Positions 7,945 through 14,336 of a stretch of 21,558 nucleotides of DNA are shown piece by piece (the stretch's first letter is position 1; each line of letters opens with the position of its first letter). The stretch is taken from the NCBI GenBank assembly GCA_946546075.1, contig CAMNNV010000005.1, positions 1 through 21,558 of the forward strand, read 5' to 3'. A model generated the notes under the pieces. That model searched no databases. It saw only the letters and a list, made by a program, of their open reading frames with translations, and had not been told where the DNA came from. Position numbers and translations under genes: made by a program. The stretch is from an uncultured Bacillota bacterium. GTDB lineage: Bacteria; Bacillota; Clostridia; Peptostreptococcales; Anaerovoracaceae.

Positions 7945-10353
7945 ATGTTGAAATTATCGGGCCTGGATAAATACTTCTTCAAGGGCAGAAAAAATCAGAT
8001 ACATGTCATAAACAGCACCTCTCTCGAGATGGGAGATACGGGTCTCATCGCACTTCTGGGGCCATCAGGATGCGGTAAGACCACGCTTCTCAACGTCATT
8101 GGAGGACTCGATGATCCAGATAAAGGCGATGTTTACATAGGAAATGAAAGGATCACACGCAGACGCTCCGGCAAAACAGACGCCATAAGAAGTCTGAGGG
8201 TGGGATACATCTTTCAGAACTACAATCTCATAGAAGACATGACCGTCTTTGAGAACGTCGCCATCGCTTTGCGGATGATCGGCATCAAAGATGAGAAGAC
8301 CATCGAAGAAAAGGTGAGCTACGTCCTCTCAAAGACCGGGATGTACCGGTACAGAAACAGGCCGTGCGAGATGCTTTCGGGTGGTGAGAGACAGCGCGTG
8401 GGCATCGCAAGGGCCATCGTCAAGGATCCTGAGATCATCATCGCCGACGAGCCTACGGGCAATCTCGACAGCAGAAATACCCTCGAGATCATGAATATCA
8501 TCAAGACAATCTCGAAGGATAAGCTGGTGATCCTCGTGACCCACGAAGAGGAGCTGGCAGAGTTTTATGCGACGAGGATCATAAGGATCAAGGACGGCAG
8601 CGTGATCTCCGATGAAGAGAACGGGCGCACGGCAGGCCTCGATTACAGGCTGGACAGCAAGATCTACCTGGAGGATATCGAGGACCATAAGAGACTGAGA
8701 TCGGACAAATATGATATCGATTTCTATAACGAGACAGGCGAGGGGATCGGTCTTGATATCGTCATCCGGGGAGGCAACCTTTTCATCAGGAGCAAGGATC
8801 CTTCCTGCAGACTGGAGATCGTGGATAACGAGTCCGCTGTCGAGTTCGTAGACGGAAGCTACCGGATGATCGAAGAGGGCGACGAAGCGGAGACAGATTT
8901 CGATCCTGCGAAGCTGGCCATCAAAGGCAAGCGTCGCTACAAGTCGGTCATGGGTCCTGTGGCCATGATAAAGTCCGGCATCGGTCACGTCAGAAATTAC
9001 AGCATCATCAAGAAGATCCTCCTGGCGGGATTCGTGATATCAGCGCTTTTCGTGACGTATTCTGTCTGCAGCATTTTCGGGCTGCTGAATGTCACGGACG
9101 ACATGTTCATCACCGCCGATAAATCCTATTTGAGTGTGGTAAGCAAGAGCACGGAGCCGGGAGATTATAAGAAGATCGCAGAGACTCCGGGGGTCGAGTA
9201 TGTTCTTCCGGGGGATTCCCTCATACAGCTCAGGGTCAAGACGGATGAATACATCCAGACGTCAGGAGCCGTCATCTATATCGAGGGATCCCTTTCTGAT
9301 TCCGCAAAGCTTGGGGAGGATGATCTCCTCTACGGCAGGCTGCCGGATGGACCGAAGGAGATCGTCGTAGACAAGATGACGATACGATCCGCCATCCGCG
9401 AGCAGCAGACGAGAGAGGTGGGTCTTGCCAAGACCCGGGATTATCTCGAACGCAAAATAGACGCGGGTGTTCTCGGAGAGATGACGATCGTAGGCATCAG
9501 CGATGTGACGAGTCCTTGTATCTATGCGGACAAGGGCGTGTTCGTAGACCTCATCAGCTGCAGCGATAATGACAGCGACTATGCGGAGGGCCTTACGGAC
9601 TACAAGATCGTGAAGGACAAGCTGAAACTTGCCGGAGGAGACTGGCCGAAGCATGATTATGAAGTCATGGTCAGCGACGCCTACAAAGAAGATCTGAAGA
9701 TCGGAAAGACCGTCGATACATTGGTAGCAGGAAAGAAACTCAAGGTTTCCGGCTATTACAAGGAGAATAATGCGGACGATTATTTCCTGGTAAGTGAGGA
9801 TACGCTCAGGAACAAACTCCTGGAGAATATGAGCGGGCTCATCGTTTCGGCTGCGGATAAGGACGGTGTGATCTCAGAACTCAGAGCGATGGACCTCAAT
9901 GTGCGGGATACGTATAAGCAGGCACGAAGAGACTTCATCAAAAAGAACAGCGAGTATACCAGGACCAGCATCCTGGCGGCCATCATCATCCTGGCCATCT
10001 CCTGCATAGAGATCTATATCATCATGCGCGCATCCTTCCTGTCCAGGATCAAAGAGGTGGGCGTATACAGAGCGATCGGCGTCAAAAAAGGAGATATCTA
10101 CAGGATGTTCATCGGAGAGATCCTTGCCATCACGACGGTAACATCTCTTCCGGGAGCAGCACTCATGTTCTACATCCTCTACAGGCTCGGCAAACTGAGT
10201 TATTTTGCCACTAGCTTCATGACGACGCCTGTTACGGCAGCCATCTGCCTGGCAGTCATCTACGGCGTGAACCTGCTGTTCGGACTCCTGCCAGTCTTCA
10301 GGACCATACGCAAAAAACCGGCCGTCATACTGGCCAGAACAGATATCAACTAA
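7945..10353 (+). CDS. ABC transporter, fused ATPase and FtsX-type permease (second of pair, with inter-domain insert)
   Basis: An 802-residue homologue of the preceding gene's product. The ATPase has Walker A GPSGCGKTT (39-47), Q91, signature LSGGE (144-148), Walker B EIIIADE (163-169), PTGNLDS and H200. Residues 240-315 form an extra, apparently beta-rich segment (YDIDFYNETGEGIGLDIVI, NLFIRSKD, RLEIVDNES) before TM1 (about 357-380); the first subunit lacks it. A ~290-residue extracytoplasmic domain precedes TM2-TM4 (about 672-690, 725-749, 763-784), and the end KKPAVILAR is typical of FtsX permeases. AGGAGG (7931-7936), inside the last codons of the upstream gene, is 8 nt from this ATG, so the two are probably translated together. 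Both partners keep intact ATPase motifs, so a working heterodimer is the simplest model; two homodimers are possible. Confidence 0.92.
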   Translation: MLKLSGLDKYFFKGRKNQIHVINSTSLEMGDTGLIALLGPSGCGKTTLLNVIGGLDDPDKGDVYIGNERITRRRSGKTDAIRSLRVGYIFQNYNLIEDMTVFENVAIALRMIGIKDEKTIEEKVSYVLSKTGMYRYRNRPCEMLSGGERQRVGIARAIVKDPEIIIADEPTGNLDSRNTLEIMNIIKTISKDKLVILVTHEEELAEFYATRIIRIKDGSVISDEENGRTAGLDYRLDSKIYLEDIEDHKRLRSDKYDIDFYNETGEGIGLDIVIRGGNLFIRSKDPSCRLEIVDNESAVEFVDGSYRMIEEGDEAETDFDPAKLAIKGKRRYKSVMGPVAMIKSGIGHVRNYSIIKKILLAGFVISALFVTYSVCSIFGLLNVTDDMFITADKSYLSVVSKSTEPGDYKKIAETPGVEYVLPGDSLIQLRVKTDEYIQTSGAVIYIEGSLSDSAKLGEDDLLYGRLPDGPKEIVVDKMTIRSAIREQQTREVGLAKTRDYLERKIDAGVLGEMTIVGISDVTSPCIYADKGVFVDLISCSDNDSDYAEGLTDYKIVKDKLKLAGGDWPKHDYEVMVSDAYKEDLKIGKTVDTLVAGKKLKVSGYYKENNADDYFLVSEDTLRNKLLENMSGLIVSAADKDGVISELRAMDLNVRDTYKQARRDFIKKNSEYTRTSILAAIIILAISCIEIYIIMRASFLSRIKEVGVYRAIGVKKGDIYRMFIGEILAITTVTSLPGAALMFYILYRLGKLSYFATSFMTTPVTAAICLAVIYGVNLLFGLLPVFRTIRKKPAVILARTDIN

Positions 10354-10357
10354 AAGC

Positions 10358-10389
10358 AAAGCCGCAGGCCGGGAACCTGCGGTTTTTTT
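10358..10389 (+). terminator. Rho-independent terminator of the murE-ABC operon
   Basis: Core stem CCGCAGG (10362-10368) with CCTGCGG (10376-10382), extended outward by one G-U and three A-U pairs, followed by TTTTTTT (10383-10389). It starts 5 bp past the stop codon of the second ABC gene. Confidence 0.92.
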
Positions 10390-10480
10390 GTGCCAGAAAC
10401 AGCATGCTTTTTATTCATTTTTAAATAAGACGAAAGGCCGAAAAGAATGTAATTTCAATGGTTTTACGTGTTTTATGGTA

Positions 10481-10509
10481 TTTGAATACACCTTCTTATC
10501 ATGTATAAT
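10481..10509 (+). promoter_or_regulatory. Promoter of the FeS flavoenzyme gene
   Basis: A perfect TATAAT (10504-10509) has TTTGAA (10481-10486) 17 bp upstream, or TTGAAT one base later with 16 bp. The predicted start near 10516 leaves a leader of under 30 nt. The rest of the 10390-10480 gap is AT-rich with no element I recognise. Confidence 0.75.
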
Positions 10510-10543
10510 CAAAAGGGAAAAATGATAATGAAAGGATATCAAA

Positions 10544-12613
10544 ATGGAAAACAGAAAACTTTTCACGCCTATCAAAATAGGCAATGTGGAGCTGCCGAAC
10601 AGAATGATCATGGCAGCCATGGAGACTGGATTTTGTAATGACACTGATAGCCTTATAAATGACAAAATAGTCAATTACTTCAGACTGAGAGCGAAGGGCC
10701 ATCCGGGACTCATCATCGTTGGCGGCGGTATGATCGATCCCGAGAACAGGGCGACGAAGGATATGATCAATATCTGCGATGATACTTCTCTCGAAGGGCT
10801 GAAGCGCCTTACGGATGCCATTCATGAAGAAGGAACGAAATGTTTCATCCAGCTTCTTCATGCGGGAGCATATGCCAGATCATCCGTATATGATGGTCCG
10901 GGTCCTGTGGCACCATCACCGGTGAAGTCGAATTTCACAGGAGAGGTCCCACACGAGCTGACGGTAGAGGAGATCCTGCGCATCGAAAAGCTCTACAGCC
11001 AGGCTGTAGACAGAGCCAGGAGAGCCGGCTTCGACGGTGTTGAGATATGTACGAACTCGGGGTATCTTCACGGGCAGTTCCTGTCAGCCGTCACGAACAA
11101 GAGAACGGACAAGTACGGCGGAGACCTGGATCACAGGCTGACCTTCCTCAGGGAGACGCTCGCAGAGATCAGAAGTGCCGTGGGCGATGACTTCCCTGTA
11201 AGCGTAAGACTGGGAGGAAACGATCTCGTTCCCGGAGGCAATACTCTTGAGGATGCAGTGGAAGTGGCCAAGGCTGCCGAGCAGGCAGGTGCTTCCATGA
11301 TATCCGTCACAGGCGGATGGCATGAAGCGCAGGTCCCTCAGGTGACCCCTGATGTACCGGCAGGCGTCTATTTCCTCTTCGGAAGAAAGATAAAAGAAGC
11401 CGTGACGATCCCTGTGACACAGTCCAACAGGATGAACCCGCAGCTGGCAGAGGAGATCGTAGGAAACGGCATCACGGATATGATCACCATGGCGAGACCG
11501 TTCCTGGCAGAGCCTCAGCTCGCGGATAAAGCAAAGGCCGAAGACTACGGCTCCATCAGGCCGTGTCTTTCCTGTAACCAGGGGTGTCTTGATAACCTCA
11601 TGAGACAGAGGGAGATCCACTGTCTCGTGAACGCCACAGTTGGAAGGGAAGACGTGCTCGCGCCAGATGGCGTGGCAGCAGAGGATATCCCGGCAGAAGA
11701 TCCTTCCAGGATCCTCGTGGTGGGAGCAGGTGTGGCAGGTCTTGAATTTGCCAGAGTCGCTGCCTCAAAGGGACACGATGTGACCATATGGGAGAAGTCC
11801 CTCCAGACAGGAGGCCAGGTGAACCTGGCGTCTGTTCCTGAGAGCAAGAGGACATTCTCGAAGATCATAGATTATCTCACAGACGCATGCCTGCAGGCCG
11901 GAGTGGGTCTGGCGATGGGCATGGAAGCATCCGCAGATGCGATCGCGGCGTCCCTGGAGGATGGAACATTCGACAAGGTCGTCATCGCAGCAGGTGCCGT
12001 GCCGATCACTCCGCATATCGATACAGAAGAAGGTGCAAATGTTGTGCAGGCCTGGGATGTACTGGCAGGAGATGCTGCTACCGGAAACAAGGTGGCTGTC
12101 ATCGGCGGCGGCGCAGTCGGCGTAGAAACAGCAGTGCATCTTGCAAAGGAAGGCACTCTCACACCGGAGCAGTTCACGTTCCTCTATAAGAACCACGTGG
12201 AGAGCCCGGAATACCTGGAATCACTTTTGTACAAAGGGGTGAAGGATGTGAGTCTCCTCGAGATGACACCGAAGATCGGGAAGGATATCGGACCGACGAC
12301 GAAGTGGATCGCCATGACGGATCTGAAGAAGCACGGTGTGAAGCAGCACAAGAATTCGAGGGTCCTCAGGATAACAGGTGAGGGCGTATATTATGAATTT
12401 ATCGATCCGAAGGCAGAAAATCCGCAGCCGGAAGAAAGATTCCTTGAAGCGGATACCGTCGTGCTGGCGATAGGAGCGAAGCCGGAGGACGGTCTGTATG
12501 GCAAGCTTTCATCGAAGTATGAAGGCAGGATCTATAACATCGGTGACAGCAGCGGGATCGGCAAGGCGATCGATGCCATCGAGGCGGCATACAAGCTGGC
12601 AGCGGAGATCTAA
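10544..12613 (+). CDS. NADH-dependent FMN/FAD/[4Fe-4S] reductase of the old yellow enzyme family (2,4-dienoyl-CoA / enoate reductase type)
   Basis: A 689-residue cytoplasmic enzyme with the architecture of 2,4-dienoyl-CoA reductase, trimethylamine dehydrogenase, clostridial enoate/cinnamate reductases and bile-acid BaiCD/BaiH. Residues 1-340 are an FMN-binding TIM barrel (LFTPIKIG, QLLHAGAY, GYLHGQFLSAVTNKRTDKYGG, candidate proton donor Y174). The cluster ligands are C341-x2-C344-x3-C348-x11-C360, the classical [4Fe-4S] spacing. Residues 388-689 carry two dinucleotide sites, VVGAGVAG (392-399) and VIGGGAVG (519-526), and end in YNIGD, usual for FAD contact. It should move electrons from NAD(P)H through FAD, FeS and FMN to an activated C=C bond. 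Which unsaturated acid, steroid or CoA ester it reduces cannot be said. AAAGGA (10531-10536) is 7 nt from the ATG. It is monocistronic with its own promoter and terminator. Confidence 0.9.
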   Translation: MENRKLFTPIKIGNVELPNRMIMAAMETGFCNDTDSLINDKIVNYFRLRAKGHPGLIIVGGGMIDPENRATKDMINICDDTSLEGLKRLTDAIHEEGTKCFIQLLHAGAYARSSVYDGPGPVAPSPVKSNFTGEVPHELTVEEILRIEKLYSQAVDRARRAGFDGVEICTNSGYLHGQFLSAVTNKRTDKYGGDLDHRLTFLRETLAEIRSAVGDDFPVSVRLGGNDLVPGGNTLEDAVEVAKAAEQAGASMISVTGGWHEAQVPQVTPDVPAGVYFLFGRKIKEAVTIPVTQSNRMNPQLAEEIVGNGITDMITMARPFLAEPQLADKAKAEDYGSIRPCLSCNQGCLDNLMRQREIHCLVNATVGREDVLAPDGVAAEDIPAEDPSRILVVGAGVAGLEFARVAASKGHDVTIWEKSLQTGGQVNLASVPESKRTFSKIIDYLTDACLQAGVGLAMGMEASADAIAASLEDGTFDKVVIAAGAVPITPHIDTEEGANVVQAWDVLAGDAATGNKVAVIGGGAVGVETAVHLAKEGTLTPEQFTFLYKNHVESPEYLESLLYKGVKDVSLLEMTPKIGKDIGPTTKWIAMTDLKKHGVKQHKNSRVLRITGEGVYYEFIDPKAENPQPEERFLEADTVVLAIGAKPEDGLYGKLSSKYEGRIYNIGDSSGIGKAIDAIEAAYKLAAEI

Positions 12614-12624
12614 CGAAGGGATAG

Positions 12625-12657
12625 AAAGTGGGCGAAGAAATATCCGCCCACTTTTTT
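12625..12657 (+). terminator. Rho-independent terminator after the FeS flavoenzyme gene
   Basis: A 10-bp stem AAAGTGGGCG (12625-12634) with CGCCCACTTT (12645-12654) and a 10-nt loop, ending in TTTTTT (12652-12657). Confidence 0.92.
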
Positions 12658-12682
12658 GTATGAACAAAAAAACATAAAATTG

Positions 12683-12709
12683 TTAGCACTCAGGGGTTGC
12701 GAGTGCTAA
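12683..12709. promoter_or_regulatory. CIRCE operator (HrcA binding site)
   Basis: TTAGCACTC (12683-12691), a 9-bp spacer, and GAGTGCTAA (12701-12709) match the CIRCE consensus (TTAGCACTC-N9-GAGTGCTAA) at every half-site base. HrcA, the CIRCE repressor, is expected to bind here and release on heat shock. The right half-site overlaps the -35 hexamer of the Hsp20 promoter. Confidence 0.97.
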
Positions 12710-12725
12710 CAAAGGGTGCTATAAT
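12697..12725 (+). promoter_or_regulatory. Heat-shock gene promoter overlapped by CIRCE
   Basis: -35 TTGCGA (12697-12702), 17-bp spacer, -10 TATAAT (12720-12725), preceded by TGC as an extended -10. Predicted transcription start near 12732. It is a housekeeping-sigma promoter repressible by steric occlusion at the -35. Confidence 0.85.
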
Positions 12726-12753
12726 AAAGTCGCAAAGGGGAGAGAAAGAAGAA

Positions 12754-12786
12754 ACAAACAACAAACAACAAACAACAAACAACAAA
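12754..12786 (+). repeat. 7-bp tandem repeat (ACAAACA) in the Hsp20 leader
   Basis: Four exact copies of ACAAACA (12754-12781) plus a partial copy ACAAA (12782-12786) lie in the ~90-nt 5' leader, between the predicted transcription start and AGGAGG. The tract has no G or T and should be single-stranded in RNA. Confidence 0.9.
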
Positions 12787-12823
12787 GACAATAAATCATT
12801 TATATGAACAGGAGGAATGAATT

Positions 12824-13252
12824 ATGTTGATGCCTAGTATTTTTGGAAGAGATCTTATTGATGAACTGTTAGAGCCTTTTATGTTCCAGACAAACAGTCT
12901 TGTGAGCACTAACGGAGCTATGAGAACTGATATAAAGGAACTGGAGACTGGTTATGAACTGGATATCGATCTTCCGGGCGTTGAGAAGGAGGGTGTAAGT
13001 GCAGAACTGGAAGATGGTTACCTCACCATCAAGGCAACTTCAGACAAGAGCAATGATCTGAAGGATGAAGAAGGTAAGTACATCAGAAGAGAGAGACATT
13101 ACGGTACTTACAGCAGAAGCTTCTATGTAGGCGATCAGATCAAGGAAGAAGACATCCAGGCTAAGTTCGAGAACGGTATCCTGAAGATCGCTATCCCGAA
13201 GAAGGAAGCGCTGCCTGAACCGGAAACCAAGAAGACAATCACCATTGGTTAA
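12824..13252 (+). CDS. Hsp20/alpha-crystallin small heat-shock protein
   Basis: A 142-residue ATP-independent cytosolic chaperone that binds unfolding proteins. A short N-terminal arm (MLMPSIFGRDLIDELLEPF) precedes the alpha-crystallin domain (about 33-128: YELDIDLPGVEKEGVSAELEDGYLTIKA in two pieces, KYIRRERHYGTYSRSFYV). The signature FENGILKIAIPK (115-126) and a C-terminal I-x-I motif (ITI, 139-141), used for oligomer assembly, are present. Length is normal for class A bacterial sHSPs. AGGAGG (12810-12815) lies 8 nt before the ATG. It stands alone, controlled by the CIRCE element upstream and not within a dnaK or groESL operon. Confidence 0.96.
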   Translation: MLMPSIFGRDLIDELLEPFMFQTNSLVSTNGAMRTDIKELETGYELDIDLPGVEKEGVSAELEDGYLTIKATSDKSNDLKDEEGKYIRRERHYGTYSRSFYVGDQIKEEDIQAKFENGILKIAIPKKEALPEPETKKTITIG

Positions 13253-13279
13253 TCCATACATTCACACTTTACTCAAGAT

Positions 13280-13306
13280 AGGAGGTCACGATCGTGGCCT
13301 CCTTTA
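13280..13306 (+). terminator. Probable terminator after the Hsp20 gene
   Basis: AGGAGGTCAC (13280-13289) pairs with GTGGCCTCCT (13294-13303) with one G-U pair, then TTTAAATT. The U-tract is short, so leak-through into the small membrane-protein gene is possible, but that gene has its own promoter. Confidence 0.7.
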
Positions 13307-13333
13307 AATTGCAAAAAAGGCTTCTTCAGGTCT

Positions 13334-13362
13334 TTATCAGGCACCGCCGGATGGGGTATAAT
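13334..13362 (+). promoter_or_regulatory. Promoter of the small DUF3311-like membrane-protein gene
   Basis: TTATCA (13334-13339), 17-bp spacer, TATAAT (13357-13362). The predicted transcript starts near 13369, so the GAGG ribosome site (13369-13372) would be at its very 5' end. Confidence 0.65.
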
Positions 13363-13381
13363 CTATTTGAGGTGACTAGCT

Positions 13382-13639
13382 ATGACAAAAAGAAAGAGAC
13401 GAATACTGCTGGCAGCTATGCTGATCTTCGGATTCCTCGCATTGGAATTTCCGGGGATACTTGTCGTGTGCCAGGTGATTCGTCCGTTTATTTTCGGATT
13501 GCCTTTCCTGTATGGTTATATGCTCATCGGCTGGGTCTACATGTGCATCGTGCTGTTTATTGCATATCTCACAGGCTGGGGCAAATATTCGCTTAGAGAA
13601 TATTTCAGATCGAAATCAAGGGTTTTTCGGGAGAAGTGA
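13382..13639 (+). CDS. Small DUF3311-like membrane protein, probable symporter partner
   Basis: An 85-residue protein with a basic N-terminus (MTKRKRR), one TM segment (about 8-31) and a second (about 45-65). The stretch FIFGLPFLYGYMLIGWVYMC is like the DUF3311 family, whose members are ~70-90 residues and usually encoded directly before a sodium:solute symporter. Here the nearest symporter starts 2.5 kb downstream, beyond an opposing two-component system. GAGG (13369-13372) is 9 nt from the ATG. Its last 24 bp overlap, tail to tail, the end of the response-regulator gene. The family call rests on pattern memory only; the membrane nature is clear. Confidence 0.65.
   Translation: MTKRKRRILLAAMLIFGFLALEFPGILVVCQVIRPFIFGLPFLYGYMLIGWVYMCIVLFIAYLTGWGKYSLREYFRSKSRVFREK
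13583..13605. repeat. AT-rich inverted repeat near the convergent gene ends
   Basis: AAATATTC (13583-13590) and GAATATTT (13598-13605) pair perfectly around a 7-nt loop. It lies just past the response-regulator stop on the minus strand and inside the small membrane-protein gene. It lacks GC and a U-tract, so it is at best a weak stop or RNA-stabilising stem. Confidence 0.4.
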
Positions 13640-14335
13640 CTGGTTGAATTTATAACCGACACCTCTGACGCTGACGATATAGCTGGGACTGTCATCGAAC
13701 GGTTCCAGTTTTTTTCGTAGTGTGCTTATATATACCATTACTGTCTTCGGGTCGTTCTCCATGCAGCTTGTCTTCCAGACAGATTCAAAAATCTGGGAAG
13801 CCGGGAATACTTTGCGCGGATGCTCGAGGAGAAGCTTGAAGATGTCGAATTCCTTGACCGTCAGGTTCACCTGCTGGTCGCGCACATAGCATTCATGGGA
13901 TTCAAAATCCACACGAAGCTCGCCAACTTCCGTGACAGGGGATGAGCCTTCGCTGTCGGAATGCATCATGCGCTGTCTTCTGAGGTGTGCCTTGACTCTT
14001 GCAATCAGTTCGCCTGGTGTGAAAGGTTTCGTCATGTAGTCATCGCCGCCTGCGGACAGTGCGATGATCTTATCGATCTCCTGGCTCTTGGCGCTGAGGA
14101 ACAGGATCGGTGCATTTGTCTGCTTGCGGATCTCCAGAGACAGTGATGTGCCTTCAGTATCAGGAAGCATGACATCCAGAATGATAAGATCCGGATTTTC
14201 CCACTTGACGGATTCCATTGCCTCCGCACCGTCGAAGGCTGCCACAGGTGTGAATTTCTCTTTGGTCAGATAAGAACATATCAATTTATTGATGGCTCTA
14301 TCATCATCAACTACGAGAATTTTTTCGTTAGCCAT
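13616..14335 (-). CDS. OmpR/PhoB-family response regulator
   Basis: A 239-residue transcription factor. The receiver domain (1-118) has the acidic pocket D10-D12, phospho-acceptor D54 (IILDVMLPD), S81 and K103 (TKPF). The winged-helix DNA-binding domain (about 135-232) has LTVKEFDIFKLLLEHP and the recognition-helix region TVMVYISTLRKKL, ending in VRGVGYKF. The start MANEKILVVDDD is chosen because AGGAGG, inside the last codons of the kinase gene, lies 6 nt upstream; a longer in-frame reading would overlap the kinase by 68 bp and adds residues foreign to the family. It follows the kinase stop after 1 nt, so the two form an operon and almost certainly a phosphorelay pair. Likely targets are the divergent symporter gene and the small membrane-protein gene, by position only. 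Confidence 0.94.
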   Translation of the reverse strand: MANEKILVVDDDRAINKLICSYLTKEKFTPVAAFDGAEAMESVKWENPDLIILDVMLPDTEGTSLSLEIRKQTNAPILFLSAKSQEIDKIIALSAGGDDYMTKPFTPGELIARVKAHLRRQRMMHSDSEGSSPVTEVGELRVDFESHECYVRDQQVNLTVKEFDIFKLLLEHPRKVFPASQIFESVWKTSCMENDPKTVMVYISTLRKKLEPFDDSPSYIVSVRGVGYKFNQSLLPKNP

Positions 14336-14336
14336 A

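Noticed and set aside
10411..10674. 87-codon minus-strand frame across the flavoenzyme promoter
   Set aside because: It overlaps the promoter and start of a well-supported gene and has no ribosome site or recognisable content.
11084..11620. 178-codon minus-strand frame inside the flavoenzyme gene
   Set aside because: Antisense shadow of a conserved coding region, with no motif or ribosome site.
12754..12786. Short tandem repeat considered as a CRISPR remnant
   Set aside because: The unit is 7 bp with no spacers and no cas genes nearby.
13294..13596. 100-codon plus-strand frame overlapping the small membrane-protein gene
   Set aside because: It begins in the Hsp20 terminator hairpin, ahead of the next promoter, and its protein is not hydrophobic-patterned or familiar; the shifted frame at 13382 has promoter, ribosome site and membrane segments.
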